Assembly: GCA_965233855.1 (NCBI GenBank)
Contig: OZ247586.1
Location: 806,001-870,000 of the forward strand
Source: Megaera_A sp965233855
GTDB taxonomy: Bacteria > Pseudomonadota > Alphaproteobacteria > Rickettsiales > Rickettsiaceae
Reading direction: 5' to 3'
Length of the DNA: 64,000 nt
Position 1 is the first letter of the stretch; each line of letters opens with the position of its first letter. A program made the position numbers and the translations under genes. Shown here piece after piece: positions 17,727 to 25,391 of this stretch. The notes below the pieces were generated by a model, which was not told the origin of the DNA, searched no databases, and saw only the letters and a list, made by a program, of their open reading frames with translations.

Positions 17727-18527
17727 TTATTTCGTTAGTTTTTGTATTGACAAAGTTTCTGTCTCATTTACATTTGACATTAAATCTGTAGTTAAACCGT
17801 ATGATCTCTGCATCTCAATCATTTGTGCCATTGCCAAGGTTGAGTTCACATTTGAAGCTCTTAACGCTCCCGATATGATAGTAAACTCCTCTAAAACCCT
17901 GTCATTACCTTGAATTGCATATAAATTTCCACCTTCTTTAATAATGGGATCTGCTGTATCAAATACAAACACTCCTAAAATACCTACCTCTTCTTGGTCA
18001 ACAAAAATCGAGCCATTCTGAGTAATATCAATCGTCTGAAAATCATCTGGTATTTCTATCGGTGCATTTTCTGCACTTAAATACGCATAACCACTAGAAT
18101 TTACTAGTACACCTTGATTATTAATTAACATCGATCCATCTAAAGTATACCTTGCCCCGCGCGGAGTCGCAACTTTTAAATACCCTTCTCCACCAATAGT
18201 AACATCCGTAGGTCTATTAGTTACTTTTATCCCACCTTGGTCGCCTGTTCGATATGTTGTTTCCGCCCAAGCAAATGAATTATTTCTTTTGGAGTTTTGT
18301 TTTAAATTTACGTTCCTAAACAAAACTGCATCTTGCTCAAAACCAACTGTGTTCGAATTAGCAACATTATTTGATACAACCTCAAGTTGAGCTTTGCGTG
18401 CTATCTGGTTAGACAATGCGACATATGAGGCATTATTAGCTTCAGCTGCATTGCATAAAAAGAACAGCTCAAACAGCAAAACAAACAAAAAATATAAAGA
18501 TAGTTTGTGTATCGAAATATGCATCAT
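17727..18527 (-). CDS. flgF: Flagellar proximal rod protein FlgF with hydrophobic N-terminal extension
   Basis: Residues about 32-266 match FlgF: NNASYVALSNQIARKAQLEVVSNNVANSNTVGF at the start, a TIGGEGYLKV rod segment and a C-terminal MAQMIEMQRSYGL helix. Ahead of this are about 30 residues resembling a Sec signal peptide (HKLSLYFLFVLLFELFFLCNAAEA). FlgF normally begins near SYVALS and is exported by the type III gate without a cleaved signal. I found no ATG, GTG or TTG between the extension and the conserved start, so the extension seems to be translated. It is the first gene of the minus-strand flagellar run and divergent from fliL. Confidence 0.9.
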   Translation of the reverse strand: MMHISIHKLSLYFLFVLLFELFFLCNAAEANNASYVALSNQIARKAQLEVVSNNVANSNTVGFEQDAVLFRNVNLKQNSKRNNSFAWAETTYRTGDQGGIKVTNRPTDVTIGGEGYLKVATPRGARYTLDGSMLINNQGVLVNSSGYAYLSAENAPIEIPDDFQTIDITQNGSIFVDQEEVGILGVFVFDTADPIIKEGGNLYAIQGNDRVLEEFTIISGALRASNVNSTLAMAQMIEMQRSYGLTTDLMSNVNETETLSIQKLTK

Positions 18528-18696
18528 ATAATCACTTTAGTATGTATTTTAGTAATTTAAGCTGTTTTTTTTATTTAGTATAAATATATTGAACATTTTA
18601 GTAGAAAAAATTTCAGCTTTCATGTATTTTGATCTACAATTACAAAAAATACTACAAAATGTTAAGATTTTCAACACAAAACTAAAACTAACAAGT

Positions 18697-19251
18697 ATGG
18701 CAAAAAACACAGGTGAAAAAGAAGAAGAGCCTCTAACACCCACAGAAGCACCTGATGATGGGAATAATGAAAGTGAAAAAGATGATAAAAAGAAGAAAAT
18801 AAAAAAAATACTTTTAATCACTACTCCAATTATTATTGCTATTATTGGCGCTGTGTATTTTTTCTTTTTTGTAATAAAAGCGCCTAAACACGATAATGGA
18901 CAAGAAGTTCATCAATCAAAAGACAAGGAAAAAGTCGCGTTAGAGTCAAACACTTATCTTGATGTTGACCCTATAACAGTTGGTTTAACAGCTTCGGGCA
19001 GCAAAAAAGAGTATCTTAGATTAGATCTATCTTTAAGACTTAACTCGGAAGAAGAAAGCACCGCAATTTTGACCAAAATGCCAATAATTAAAGATACTTT
19101 AATTACTTTTCTAAGAAGCCTTAGATCAACTGATTTTAATAGCTCAAGTAGCGCTATATATTTAAAAGAAGAAATATCTAAAAGAATAAATAAAATAACA
19201 GCTCCTATTGTAATTAAAGAAGTTTTATTTCAAGAAATTACCGTTAATTAG
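18697..19251 (+). CDS. fliL: Flagellar basal-body-associated protein FliL
   Basis: FliL is a single-pass inner-membrane protein around the stator that supports torque. The 184-residue protein has an acidic/Lys-rich cytoplasmic head, one transmembrane helix (KKILLITTPIIIAIIGAVYF) and a periplasmic stomatin-like domain ending KEVLFQEITVN, as usual for FliL. The start at 18697 (MAKNTGEK) is chosen because the upstream 36 codons of the frame do not resemble FliL. It begins the plus-strand run fliL-fliM-DUF6468-motE, divergent from flgF with about 170 bp between. Confidence 0.9.
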   Translation: MAKNTGEKEEEPLTPTEAPDDGNNESEKDDKKKKIKKILLITTPIIIAIIGAVYFFFFVIKAPKHDNGQEVHQSKDKEKVALESNTYLDVDPITVGLTASGSKKEYLRLDLSLRLNSEEESTAILTKMPIIKDTLITFLRSLRSTDFNSSSSAIYLKEEISKRINKITAPIVIKEVLFQEITVN

Positions 19252-19273
19252 TTAAAACAATTAATAATTAAAA

Positions 19274-20224
19274 ATGACAAAAGAACAAGCCACAACTGAA
19301 GAAGCACAGACAAAAAAAGAAGAGCAATCATCTTCTGAGCTTAAAGGTATAAAAGCTGTTTTAGAGCAATCGTTGCAATCATACGATAAGCTACCTATGC
19401 TTGAGATCATCTTTGAAAAATTTATTAGACAGCTAAGCACGTCTCTTCGAAACTTAACCTCTGAACCAGTAGATATAACAATATCAGACTTCTCATCCTT
19501 AAGATTTGGAAACTATTTTGATTCATTAAAAACCCCTTCTTCAATTGTGGTTTTTAAAGCAGTAGAGTGGGGAAATTTAGGATTACTAATCTTAGAAAAC
19601 AATATGATCTTCTCATTTGTAGACATATTATTAGGCGGAAAAAAGAACACTCTACAAAGCGATTCAAATGATCCAGAAAGAATATTAACTTCAATTGAAC
19701 AAGGCTTAGCTAGACAAATTTCAGAAATTATCTTAATGGAATTAAGTCATGCGTTTGACCAAATCAGCCCTACTACTTTTTCATTTGAGCGCCTTGAGAA
19801 CAACCCAAATTTTGTGACTATTTCTAGACCTGGAGACGCTGTTATAGTTCTAAGACTTAAAATAGAAATTGATGAACAAGTAAAAAATGTAGAACTTCTT
19901 ATTCCGTACAAGACGATTGAACCAGTAAAAGAACAAATGCAACAAGTGTTTTTAGGTGACAAATTTGGAATAGATCAAGAATGGGAACGACTACTCTCTG
20001 AAACTGTACATAATGTTGATCTACCCATTGAGGCTGTAATTTCTAATAAAGTTTCAACTGTAGAAGAAATCGCTAAACTCAAAATTGGCGATACATTTAT
20101 TATGGATCATGCTAAAGATAAAGATATTATAATTAGAAGTGGGCCAACCCCCTTATTTACAGGCAAAATTGGTAAAGTAGACAACAAAGTTGCTATTAAT
20201 TTAAAAAGTTTATTTGAAGGATAA
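19274..20224 (+). CDS. fliM: Flagellar motor switch protein FliM
   Basis: FliM is the middle C-ring protein of the flagellar switch. The CheC-like middle domain (about residues 45-230, with FVDILLGGK and FSFERLENNPNF) and the C-terminal SpoA domain (LKIGDTFIMDHAKDKDIIIR) are both visible in this 316-residue protein. The usual N-terminal CheY-binding peptide (LSQxEIDALL type) is not seen; in its place is a Glu/Thr/Lys-rich tail. That suggests the motor may not respond to a CheY in the normal way. It starts 22 bp after fliL. Confidence 0.92.
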   Translation: MTKEQATTEEAQTKKEEQSSSELKGIKAVLEQSLQSYDKLPMLEIIFEKFIRQLSTSLRNLTSEPVDITISDFSSLRFGNYFDSLKTPSSIVVFKAVEWGNLGLLILENNMIFSFVDILLGGKKNTLQSDSNDPERILTSIEQGLARQISEIILMELSHAFDQISPTTFSFERLENNPNFVTISRPGDAVIVLRLKIEIDEQVKNVELLIPYKTIEPVKEQMQQVFLGDKFGIDQEWERLLSETVHNVDLPIEAVISNKVSTVEEIAKLKIGDTFIMDHAKDKDIIIRSGPTPLFTGKIGKVDNKVAINLKSLFEG

Positions 20225-20228
20225 TGTA

Positions 20229-20786
20229 ATGATTATTTTAGATATTTTATTATTGATCATGACAGTAATATGCGTAGTATATTGTTGGATGCTGAATAGA
20301 CGCATACAAGATTTGCAAAATAGCAGAATTGAATTTGCAAGAATGATCAAGGAACTTAATGCATCAATAGTAAAAGCTGAGAATAATGTAAATGAAATGA
20401 GCGAGCTCAGTAAAATTACTAGCAATGAAATAAAAGCTATTGTTGGCGAAGCAAAAGATGTTTCTTCTGAATTGGTTACAATCAGCGAAGTTGCTAGCGA
20501 ATTATATGCAAAGTTAAATGACAAATCTAACAATATGCATAACGCTGATGCTGCCGAAGAAATGACCTCAGAAGGAGATATTTATGAAAATATTAGCTCA
20601 AAAGCTGGAGAAAGATTTACATCTGATGATCTAGCTCCCCCATCTGATGATGAGAATACAACATATACGAATCATCTAAAAAACTTTATACAAAACATTG
20701 TAACTAAAAAGTCTGATGAACAAAATACAAATTTGAACCAGACAAGCTACTACGACACATTAAGAAAAATAAACGCTAAAAAATGA
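20229..20786 (+). CDS. Flagellar-cluster DUF6468-type protein
   Basis: This 185-residue protein has one N-terminal transmembrane helix (MIILDILLLIMTVICVVYCW), then a coiled coil with NRRIQDLQNSRIEFARMIKEL, and a low-complexity C-terminus. In alphaproteobacterial flagellar clusters a protein of this shape (DUF6468) sits between fliM and the MotE-like gene, and the position here is the same. The ATG at 20229 is preferred because GAAGGA lies 7 bases before it. Its stop overlaps the motE start by 4 bp. The precise role is unknown; a motor- or export-associated membrane protein is likely. Confidence 0.72.
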   Translation: MIILDILLLIMTVICVVYCWMLNRRIQDLQNSRIEFARMIKELNASIVKAENNVNEMSELSKITSNEIKAIVGEAKDVSSELVTISEVASELYAKLNDKSNNMHNADAAEEMTSEGDIYENISSKAGERFTSDDLAPPSDDENTTYTNHLKNFIQNIVTKKSDEQNTNLNQTSYYDTLRKINAKK

Positions 20787-21442
20787 AAACAAGCTTATTT
20801 TCGCCAATATTAGTTCTATTAATCCTTACTTTGTTCGCCAAAGCATCCATGCTTTTTGGTCGAATTCAGGAGCAAACGACCTATGCAATGGATACTAACA
20901 CCTCTTCAATCTTAGTTAATACTGCTTATGCGAATTCATCAAATAAAGATCCACATGCTCCATCAAAAGCAACAAGCAATCCAGCTGCCATAGCACCAAT
21001 AGTTAAGACACCGAGAAAAAGTGATTTAATAGACAATCTTACTCGCTCCGAAATGGATCTTCTTAAAGAATTATCAAAAAGAAGAGATTCTCTAGATAAA
21101 GAAAAGACAGATTTGAATGTTAGAGAGCAAGTGTTAAAAGCGACTGAAAATAAAATTGATAAAAAAGTTGTAGAGCTTAAAGCCCTTCAAACACAGCTTG
21201 AAGACTTAATGAAGCAATATGAAAAGAAAGAAAATAGTAAGATTCTTAGCCTTGTAAAGATTTATGAAACGATGAAACCAAAGGATGCTGCCAAAATCTT
21301 TAATGAACTTGAAATGCCAGTACTACTTCGAGTAGTAAGCAATATGAAAGAAGTTAAAGTAGCGCCAGTTATAGCAAGCATGGATCCGGCAAAAGCTAGA
21401 GAATTATCGATCGAGTTATCAAAACAAAAACCTATCGATTGA
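20783..21442 (+). CDS. motE: MotE-like flagellar motility protein
   Basis: The 219-residue protein has an N-terminal hydrophobic anchor or signal (residues about 1-22), a Pro/Ala-rich linker, a long coiled coil (about 85-145) and a C-terminal MgtE-N-like domain with YETMKPKDAAKIFNELE and VAPVIASMDPAKARELS. This architecture matches MotE, a periplasmic helper of flagellar motor proteins first studied in Sinorhizobium. The ATGA overlap with the upstream gene indicates translational coupling in the fliL-fliM run. Confidence 0.82.
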   Translation: MKTSLFSPILVLLILTLFAKASMLFGRIQEQTTYAMDTNTSSILVNTAYANSSNKDPHAPSKATSNPAAIAPIVKTPRKSDLIDNLTRSEMDLLKELSKRRDSLDKEKTDLNVREQVLKATENKIDKKVVELKALQTQLEDLMKQYEKKENSKILSLVKIYETMKPKDAAKIFNELEMPVLLRVVSNMKEVKVAPVIASMDPAKARELSIELSKQKPID

Positions 21443-21467
21443 TAATTAAAATTATAGAAAGACAACT

Positions 21468-21581
21468 ATGAATCTATATTTATTAGCAGCATATTCTTTT
21501 ACCTTCATTGCATTAGTTAGCATTCTAATAAAAACAACTTATAACTACAAAAGAAGCCGTGCAAACCAGAAAAAAAAATAG
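21468..21581 (+). CDS. ccmD: Heme exporter protein D (CcmD)
   Basis: A 37-residue single-pass membrane protein beginning MNLYLLAAYSFTFIALV, followed by a Lys/Arg-rich tail. Size, topology and its place directly before and overlapping ccmE identify it as CcmD. CcmD stabilises the complex that releases heme-loaded CcmE in cytochrome c maturation (system I). Its 3' end overlaps ccmE by 23 bp. It lies 25 bp after motE, so it may be transcribed from the flagellar run. Confidence 0.85.
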   Translation: MNLYLLAAYSFTFIALVSILIKTTYNYKRSRANQKKK

Positions 21582-21990
21582 ACTCATAACTATTTCAGTC
21601 ATGTTATTTCTTTGCTCATCTGGAGTATATTTTATACTTTCAAATCTAAATGATAATATTGTTTTTTTTCATCCTCCATCCGAAATAAACAAAATCCAAC
21701 TCAATAACAACAAAGTCCGAGTGGGAGGCTTGGTAAAAGAAGGATCGATCATTAAAATCAGTGATAATGAAATTATATTTACCATCACTGATCATATAGC
21801 CGATCTCAAAATAACGTATAAAGGCCTATTACCCGCACTATTTAGAGAAAAACAAGGTATAGTAGCAGAAGGCCTATTAATAAGCCCTAATTTATTTAAA
21901 GCAAAAAGACTTCTAGCCAAACACGATGAAAACTACACCCCCCCAGAACTTGCTCGTATTGTTGAAAGAAAAAATCAAAATAATAACTAA
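21559..21990 (+). CDS. ccmE: Cytochrome c-type biogenesis heme chaperone CcmE
   Basis: CcmE carries heme across the periplasm to the cytochrome c ligation machinery. The 143-residue protein starts with GTG inside ccmD, has one N-terminal membrane anchor (ITISVMLFLCSSGVYFIL), a beta-barrel domain with KVRVGGLVKEGSI and the heme-binding motif LAKHDENYTP with H122 and Y126. Both residues needed for covalent heme binding are therefore present. The remaining ccm genes are not in the window. Confidence 0.95.
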   Translation: MQTRKKNRLITISVMLFLCSSGVYFILSNLNDNIVFFHPPSEINKIQLNNNKVRVGGLVKEGSIIKISDNEIIFTITDHIADLKITYKGLLPALFREKQGIVAEGLLISPNLFKAKRLLAKHDENYTPPELARIVERKNQNNN

Positions 21991-22100
21991 AAATTTACTT
22001 TATTCTCACTTAATATTTTTTTAGAGCCGCATTGGCATTACGAGCTCTAGATAAATAAAAAATTAATTTCTTTAACTTGATGAAACTTCAGTAACGCTTT

Positions 22101-22637
22101 CTAGTCAGTCATTGCAGGGGTAAATATTGTCACAAGCAAAATAGCTAAGCAGCAAGCTAATATAAAAATAACTCTATAGGATTTTGAAAAATTAAATTTA
22201 CAATCTAATAGATATATTATTGATGCGATGATACCAGAGAAAAAAGTCTCTACAACCCCACTTGATATAGATCTACCTGACGAAAAAGAAAAAATAGTTA
22301 GCACGAAAAATCCTGGCATCAAATATAAGAAAGAAAATAAAAATGATTTATTCCTCTTGTAACAAGCAGAAATGACAAGAGACACAAAAACAGCCGCGCC
22401 AATTACAAGGAAATATACACCATACAACGCCCAAAACATGTCCCAACTATAGGTTCTATAAGTTGAAATTGATATTGGCACGAAAACTATCCCAGATAGA
22501 ATATACCATATGAGTGCAATTCCAACGAGATGCTTTTGTTGCTTACCAAGTTTATTACTCCCAATAATCACAAAAAACATGAGATATGTAATAAAATATA
22601 GTTTTAAAAAAATAACTGCATTATCGGATAAATACAT
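22101..22637 (-). CDS. Hypothetical six-helix membrane protein, 178 aa
   Basis: I do not recognise a family. Six hydrophobic segments can be read (about residues 8-25, 37-56, 70-92, 100-118, 127-144 and 153-171) with short loops, so it is an integral inner-membrane protein. No charged or His-rich motif stands out that would suggest transport or catalysis. It is a single gene between ccmE and mlaD. No promoter was identified in the roughly 100-bp upstream gap. Confidence 0.65.
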   Translation of the reverse strand: MYLSDNAVIFLKLYFITYLMFFVIIGSNKLGKQQKHLVGIALIWYILSGIVFVPISISTYRTYSWDMFWALYGVYFLVIGAAVFVSLVISACYKRNKSFLFSFLYLMPGFFVLTIFSFSSGRSISSGVVETFFSGIIASIIYLLDCKFNFSKSYRVIFILACCLAILLVTIFTPAMTD

Positions 22638-22739
22638 AACTTATAATGTCTATAAACACAATTTTTTTGCAAAAGAGAAGAATCAAGTACGCTAATTGAA
22701 CTAATAATAAACTTAGAACCTACTACTTAAAAGACAATA

Positions 22740-23189
22740 CTACTTACTAGTAAGTGAATACATTAACTTACCAATTAGATCCTCTATATTCAGCGCAGAC
22801 TGAGTGAATTTAATTTTTCCACCATCTACAAAATTATCATCCGATGCTCCTGGGTTAATACGTATATATTTTCCTCCCAAAAGACCACTTGTTGAAACAA
22901 TAGCTCTAGAATCCACAGGAATATCAACTGAATCATCGATTAATAGTTTTACAGAAGCGTAATACGTATCATCATGAAGCACTAAACTACCAACTTGCCC
23001 CACCTTTATACCAGCTAACTTTATATCTGAACCTTCAGATATACCATCAATATTTTGGAAATTAGCAATTAGTGTATAACCACTATTCCCTCGCGATGCG
23101 TTACTGATTTTATATGCAAAAGCAAAAAATCCAAATGCTACGGCTAGCACCATAAATCCAACTATTGTTTCTAATTTAGCTTGTTTCAT
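22740..23189 (-). CDS. mlaD: Phospholipid-transport MCE protein MlaD
   Basis: MlaD forms the periplasmic hexamer of the MlaFEDB complex that moves phospholipids between membranes. The 149-residue protein has an N-terminal membrane anchor (IVGFMVLAVAFGFFAFAYKI) and one MCE domain with LIANFQNIDGISEGSDIKLAGIKVG-type start, VSTSGLLGGKYIRINPG, and a C-terminal helix. The mlaD-NDUFA12 neighbour pair is common in Alphaproteobacteria. The ATPase and permease genes are elsewhere. Confidence 0.93.
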   Translation of the reverse strand: MKQAKLETIVGFMVLAVAFGFFAFAYKISNASRGNSGYTLIANFQNIDGISEGSDIKLAGIKVGQVGSLVLHDDTYYASVKLLIDDSVDIPVDSRAIVSTSGLLGGKYIRINPGASDDNFVDGGKIKFTQSALNIEDLIGKLMYSLTSK

Positions 23190-23198
23190 AATTATTTT

Positions 23199-23540
23199 CT
23201 AAATTTTTGGTATCCATCTAGAATAAGTTTCTAGTTTTATATGTTCTGATTCAGAAGGGTTATGAGCCATTCTTGTACCTGTTAAATTCTGGACATGATC
23301 AATTTGCCAATCATATTCTTCCTGCTTTTCATCAGACGGAAGCTCTTGGCTTAAATAGTGCAACCATGCATGCCACTGGGCTGGAACTTTTGAACCATCA
23401 TCAATGCCATTATACAAAACATAACGCTTACTTTGTCCTAAATAGTTCTTTCTTTTACCAATAAAGTACTTATTACCAAATTGATCAACACCAACTTGCT
23501 TACAAAATAACTTAACCCATAAACTATTTACTAATGACAT
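23199..23540 (-). CDS. NADH:ubiquinone oxidoreductase subunit NDUFA12 family
   Basis: This 113-residue protein is the bacterial counterpart of the mitochondrial complex I accessory subunit NDUFA12 (B17.2). Family features are the start VGVDQFGNKYF, the motif KRYVLYNGIDDGSKVPAQWHAWLH and the C-terminal YSRWIPK. It is expected to sit on the matrix/cytoplasmic arm of complex I. Its stop is 9 bp before mlaD and its start abuts the rnhA stop, giving a compact rnhA-NDUFA12-mlaD run. Confidence 0.93.
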   Translation of the reverse strand: MSLVNSLWVKLFCKQVGVDQFGNKYFIGKRKNYLGQSKRYVLYNGIDDGSKVPAQWHAWLHYLSQELPSDEKQEEYDWQIDHVQNLTGTRMAHNPSESEHIKLETYSRWIPKI

Positions 23541-23996
23541 TTACAGCCTTCTCCTTGCTTCTTCTCGAGCTTCCACCGCTAATCTATCAGCAATATCATT
23601 GCCTTCGTTATTAGAGTGGCCTTTAACCCAATACCAGATAATATCGTGTTTTTTTATTTCCTGCTGTAATTTTTGCCATAATTCAGCATTTTTAACTGGC
23701 TTATTGTCGCTTTTTCGCCAATTATTCTTTTCCCAATTATAAATCCACTCTGTAATTCCTTTCTGAACATAGGTACTATCAGTGTATAAATTTACCTTAC
23801 AAGGCTTCTTTAAAACTTTCAAAGCTTCAATAGCTGCCATAAGTTCCATTCGATTATTTGTAGTATCTTCTAGAAAACCAGAAATTTCCTTTCTTTTACC
23901 TTTAAACAAGAGTAAAGCACCCCAACCACCAAGACCTGGATTGCCTGAGCATGCACCATCTGTATATATTTCAACTAGTGGATTTGTATCACTCAT
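23541..23996 (-). CDS. rnhA: Ribonuclease HI
   Basis: RNase HI cleaves the RNA strand of RNA:DNA hybrids, for example R-loops and primers. The 151-residue length is normal. Catalytic acids can be placed: D13 (YTDGACSGNPG), E51 (NRMELMAAIEAL), D73 (LYTDSTYV) and D134 (EGNDIADRLA), with H127 of VKGHSNN. It directly precedes NDUFA12 with no gap. RNase HII (rnhB) is also present at 51060-51644. Confidence 0.97.
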   Translation of the reverse strand: MSDTNPLVEIYTDGACSGNPGLGGWGALLLFKGKRKEISGFLEDTTNNRMELMAAIEALKVLKKPCKVNLYTDSTYVQKGITEWIYNWEKNNWRKSDNKPVKNAELWQKLQQEIKKHDIIWYWVKGHSNNEGNDIADRLAVEAREEARRRL

Positions 23997-24002
23997 GAAA
24001 TA

Positions 24003-24515
24003 TTATTTAGATTTTTTACGAAATTTATCTATAGAAACTATTTCTCCAGATTCTTTTTTACGATCTGATTTTACTGGTTCGTTGGTTTTTGAATCTTTTG
24101 GCTTCATTTTAACTAATTCACTAACTTCATCAATTAGTAATTCGTCATCTAGTTCATCATTTGACTTGCGGAACTGCAAACTAAAATTAACTGAAGGGTC
24201 AGCAAAGCCTGTTAATGCTGAAAATGGAACCTCAATAGTTTCACTTACTCCATTAAAAGCAATATTTACAGAGAATCTATCTTCAAGAACCCTGAGATCT
24301 TTATATTGATATTGCAGAACAATAGTAATTTCTTTAGGATATCTGGCCTTTACATTCTTAGATAGAATCACCTCAGGATAATCTGTACGAAAACTAATAT
24401 AAAAACATTGCTCATCTTTTAACCCTTCATCTTGCGTGTGCTGCAATATTTTTTGTACAATACCAAGCATCGCTTCATCTATAAGAATTTGATAATCAAT
24501 AGTCATCATATACAT
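24003..24515 (-). CDS. sspB: SspB-like ClpXP adaptor (alphaproteobacterial type)
   Basis: SspB binds the ssrA tag and delivers tagged proteins to ClpXP. The 170-residue protein matches the alpha-type fold: FYISFRTDYPEVILS, YPKEITIVLQYQYKDL, and VPFSALTGFADPSVNFSLQF. A flexible acidic/charged linker follows and the tail VSIDKFRKK resembles the ClpX-binding XB motif. Start may be the first ATG or the ATG three codons in. The gene lies about 30 bp from the end of the tmRNA gene on the same strand, so tag producer and tag adaptor are adjacent. It is 6 bp upstream of rnhA. Confidence 0.9.
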   Translation of the reverse strand: MYMMTIDYQILIDEAMLGIVQKILQHTQDEGLKDEQCFYISFRTDYPEVILSKNVKARYPKEITIVLQYQYKDLRVLEDRFSVNIAFNGVSETIEVPFSALTGFADPSVNFSLQFRKSNDELDDELLIDEVSELVKMKPKDSKTNEPVKSDRKKESGEIVSIDKFRKKSK

Positions 24516-24539
24516 AAATAAATATAATTATAGGACTTT

Positions 24540-24795
24540 TCTGTTGCAAGGTAAGCCCCAAACCCCGCGGCGTTGCTTATCTCTAAGCTACAGCCTGCAT
24601 ACGTGAATTATTATCGTTTGCATTTACTTTTTTTGACCCATGATCAAAGATCACAGCGGAATCATACTGGGTAAAAGCTGTTTCTTTATTAAGCACGTCG
24701 ATCCTGTTTCGCCCCCATAAAATATTAATGGTGGAGGCGCCGGGTACCGCCCCCGGGTCCGCAACTTCTATTCCAAACAATGTTTATTACCATAG
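24540..24795 (-). ncRNA. ssrA: Two-piece (permuted) tmRNA
   Basis: Reading the minus strand, the acceptor piece comes first. It has a T-arm (CCGGG, 7-nt loop, CCCGG), acceptor strand CGCCTCC and encoded ACCA ending at 24729. After a 12-nt spacer the 5' half begins at 24716 with GGGGGCG, which pairs fully (one G-U) with that acceptor strand, then AAACAGGATCGACG as in other tmRNAs. The tag frame reads ANDNNSRMQAVA and stops with TAG (codons 24586-24621). A GC-rich pseudoknot-like segment follows the tag. This inverted order of 3' half before 5' half is the known alphaproteobacterial permuted arrangement. Outer ends are approximate. Confidence 0.93.
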
Positions 24796-24874
24796 CTAAC
24801 AAGTAGCAAAAGTAATTATATCTCATATAAAACCTATATGCAAAGGGTAAGACCATTATTTATAATAAATTAAT

Positions 24875-25390
24875 TCAACATGCTCTTGAATGCTTTTGCA
24901 TCTTCTTCAAAAGAATTTTTCGTTTCAAAGGTGAAATATAATCAAGAAATATCTTTCCATCCAGATAGTCTATCTCATGCTGAATTACTGTTGCAAGCCA
25001 CCCTTCAGCATTCATGGAATGTAAATCTCCTGCACTATCCATATAGTCAACTGATATTTCTGCAGGACGCTCAATATAAGCTTTTATACCTGGATAACTC
25101 AAAGAACCTTCTTCAAATCTTTGCATGGTTTTTGATTGATGAGTGATAATTGGATTGATCATTGTTATAGGTGAACTTCTCTTTCCTTCTTGAAGATCAA
25201 CAACTATAATCCTTTTTAACACACCTACCATATTAGCTCCGATACCTACAGCCTCATGTTTATACATAATTTCAAACATTGATTTAACTATATGATTAAT
25301 TTCAGAATCAACATTCTCAACTCTAAGCGCCTTTTTCCTAAAAATTGGATTCGGTGCTATTTGAAGCTTTATCTCAGGTAATGTCACCAC
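24875..25390 (-). CDS. Peptide deformylase-like protein lacking the metal site
   Basis: Overall alignment to peptide deformylase is clear over 171 residues (IAPNPIFRKKALRV start, EAVGIGANMVGV, EEGSLSYPG, QHEIDYLDGKIFLDYISPLKR). However, all three signature motifs are altered. The catalytic Gln of GxGLAAPQ is Met54, the metal-binding Cys of EGCLS is Ser96, and the second His of HExDH is Tyr142; only H138 and E139 remain. It therefore probably cannot bind Fe/Zn in the usual way. Rickettsiales often carry a second divergent def gene, and this looks like that paralogue. Its start is 1 bp after the mscS stop. A normal def must exist elsewhere if formyl-Met is removed. Confidence 0.85.
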   Translation of the reverse strand: MVTLPEIKLQIAPNPIFRKKALRVENVDSEINHIVKSMFEIMYKHEAVGIGANMVGVLKRIIVVDLQEGKRSSPITMINPIITHQSKTMQRFEEGSLSYPGIKAYIERPAEISVDYMDSAGDLHSMNAEGWLATVIQHEIDYLDGKIFLDYISPLKRKILLKKMQKHSRAC

Positions 25391-25391
25391 C

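Noticed and set aside
21991..22100. Hairpin around GAGCC/AGCTC after ccmE as a terminator
   Set aside because: The arms pair poorly and no T-run follows on either strand.
24583..24780. 65-residue minus-strand ORF
   Set aside because: It runs through the acceptor and coding pieces of the tmRNA; only its last 12 codons are the real tag frame.
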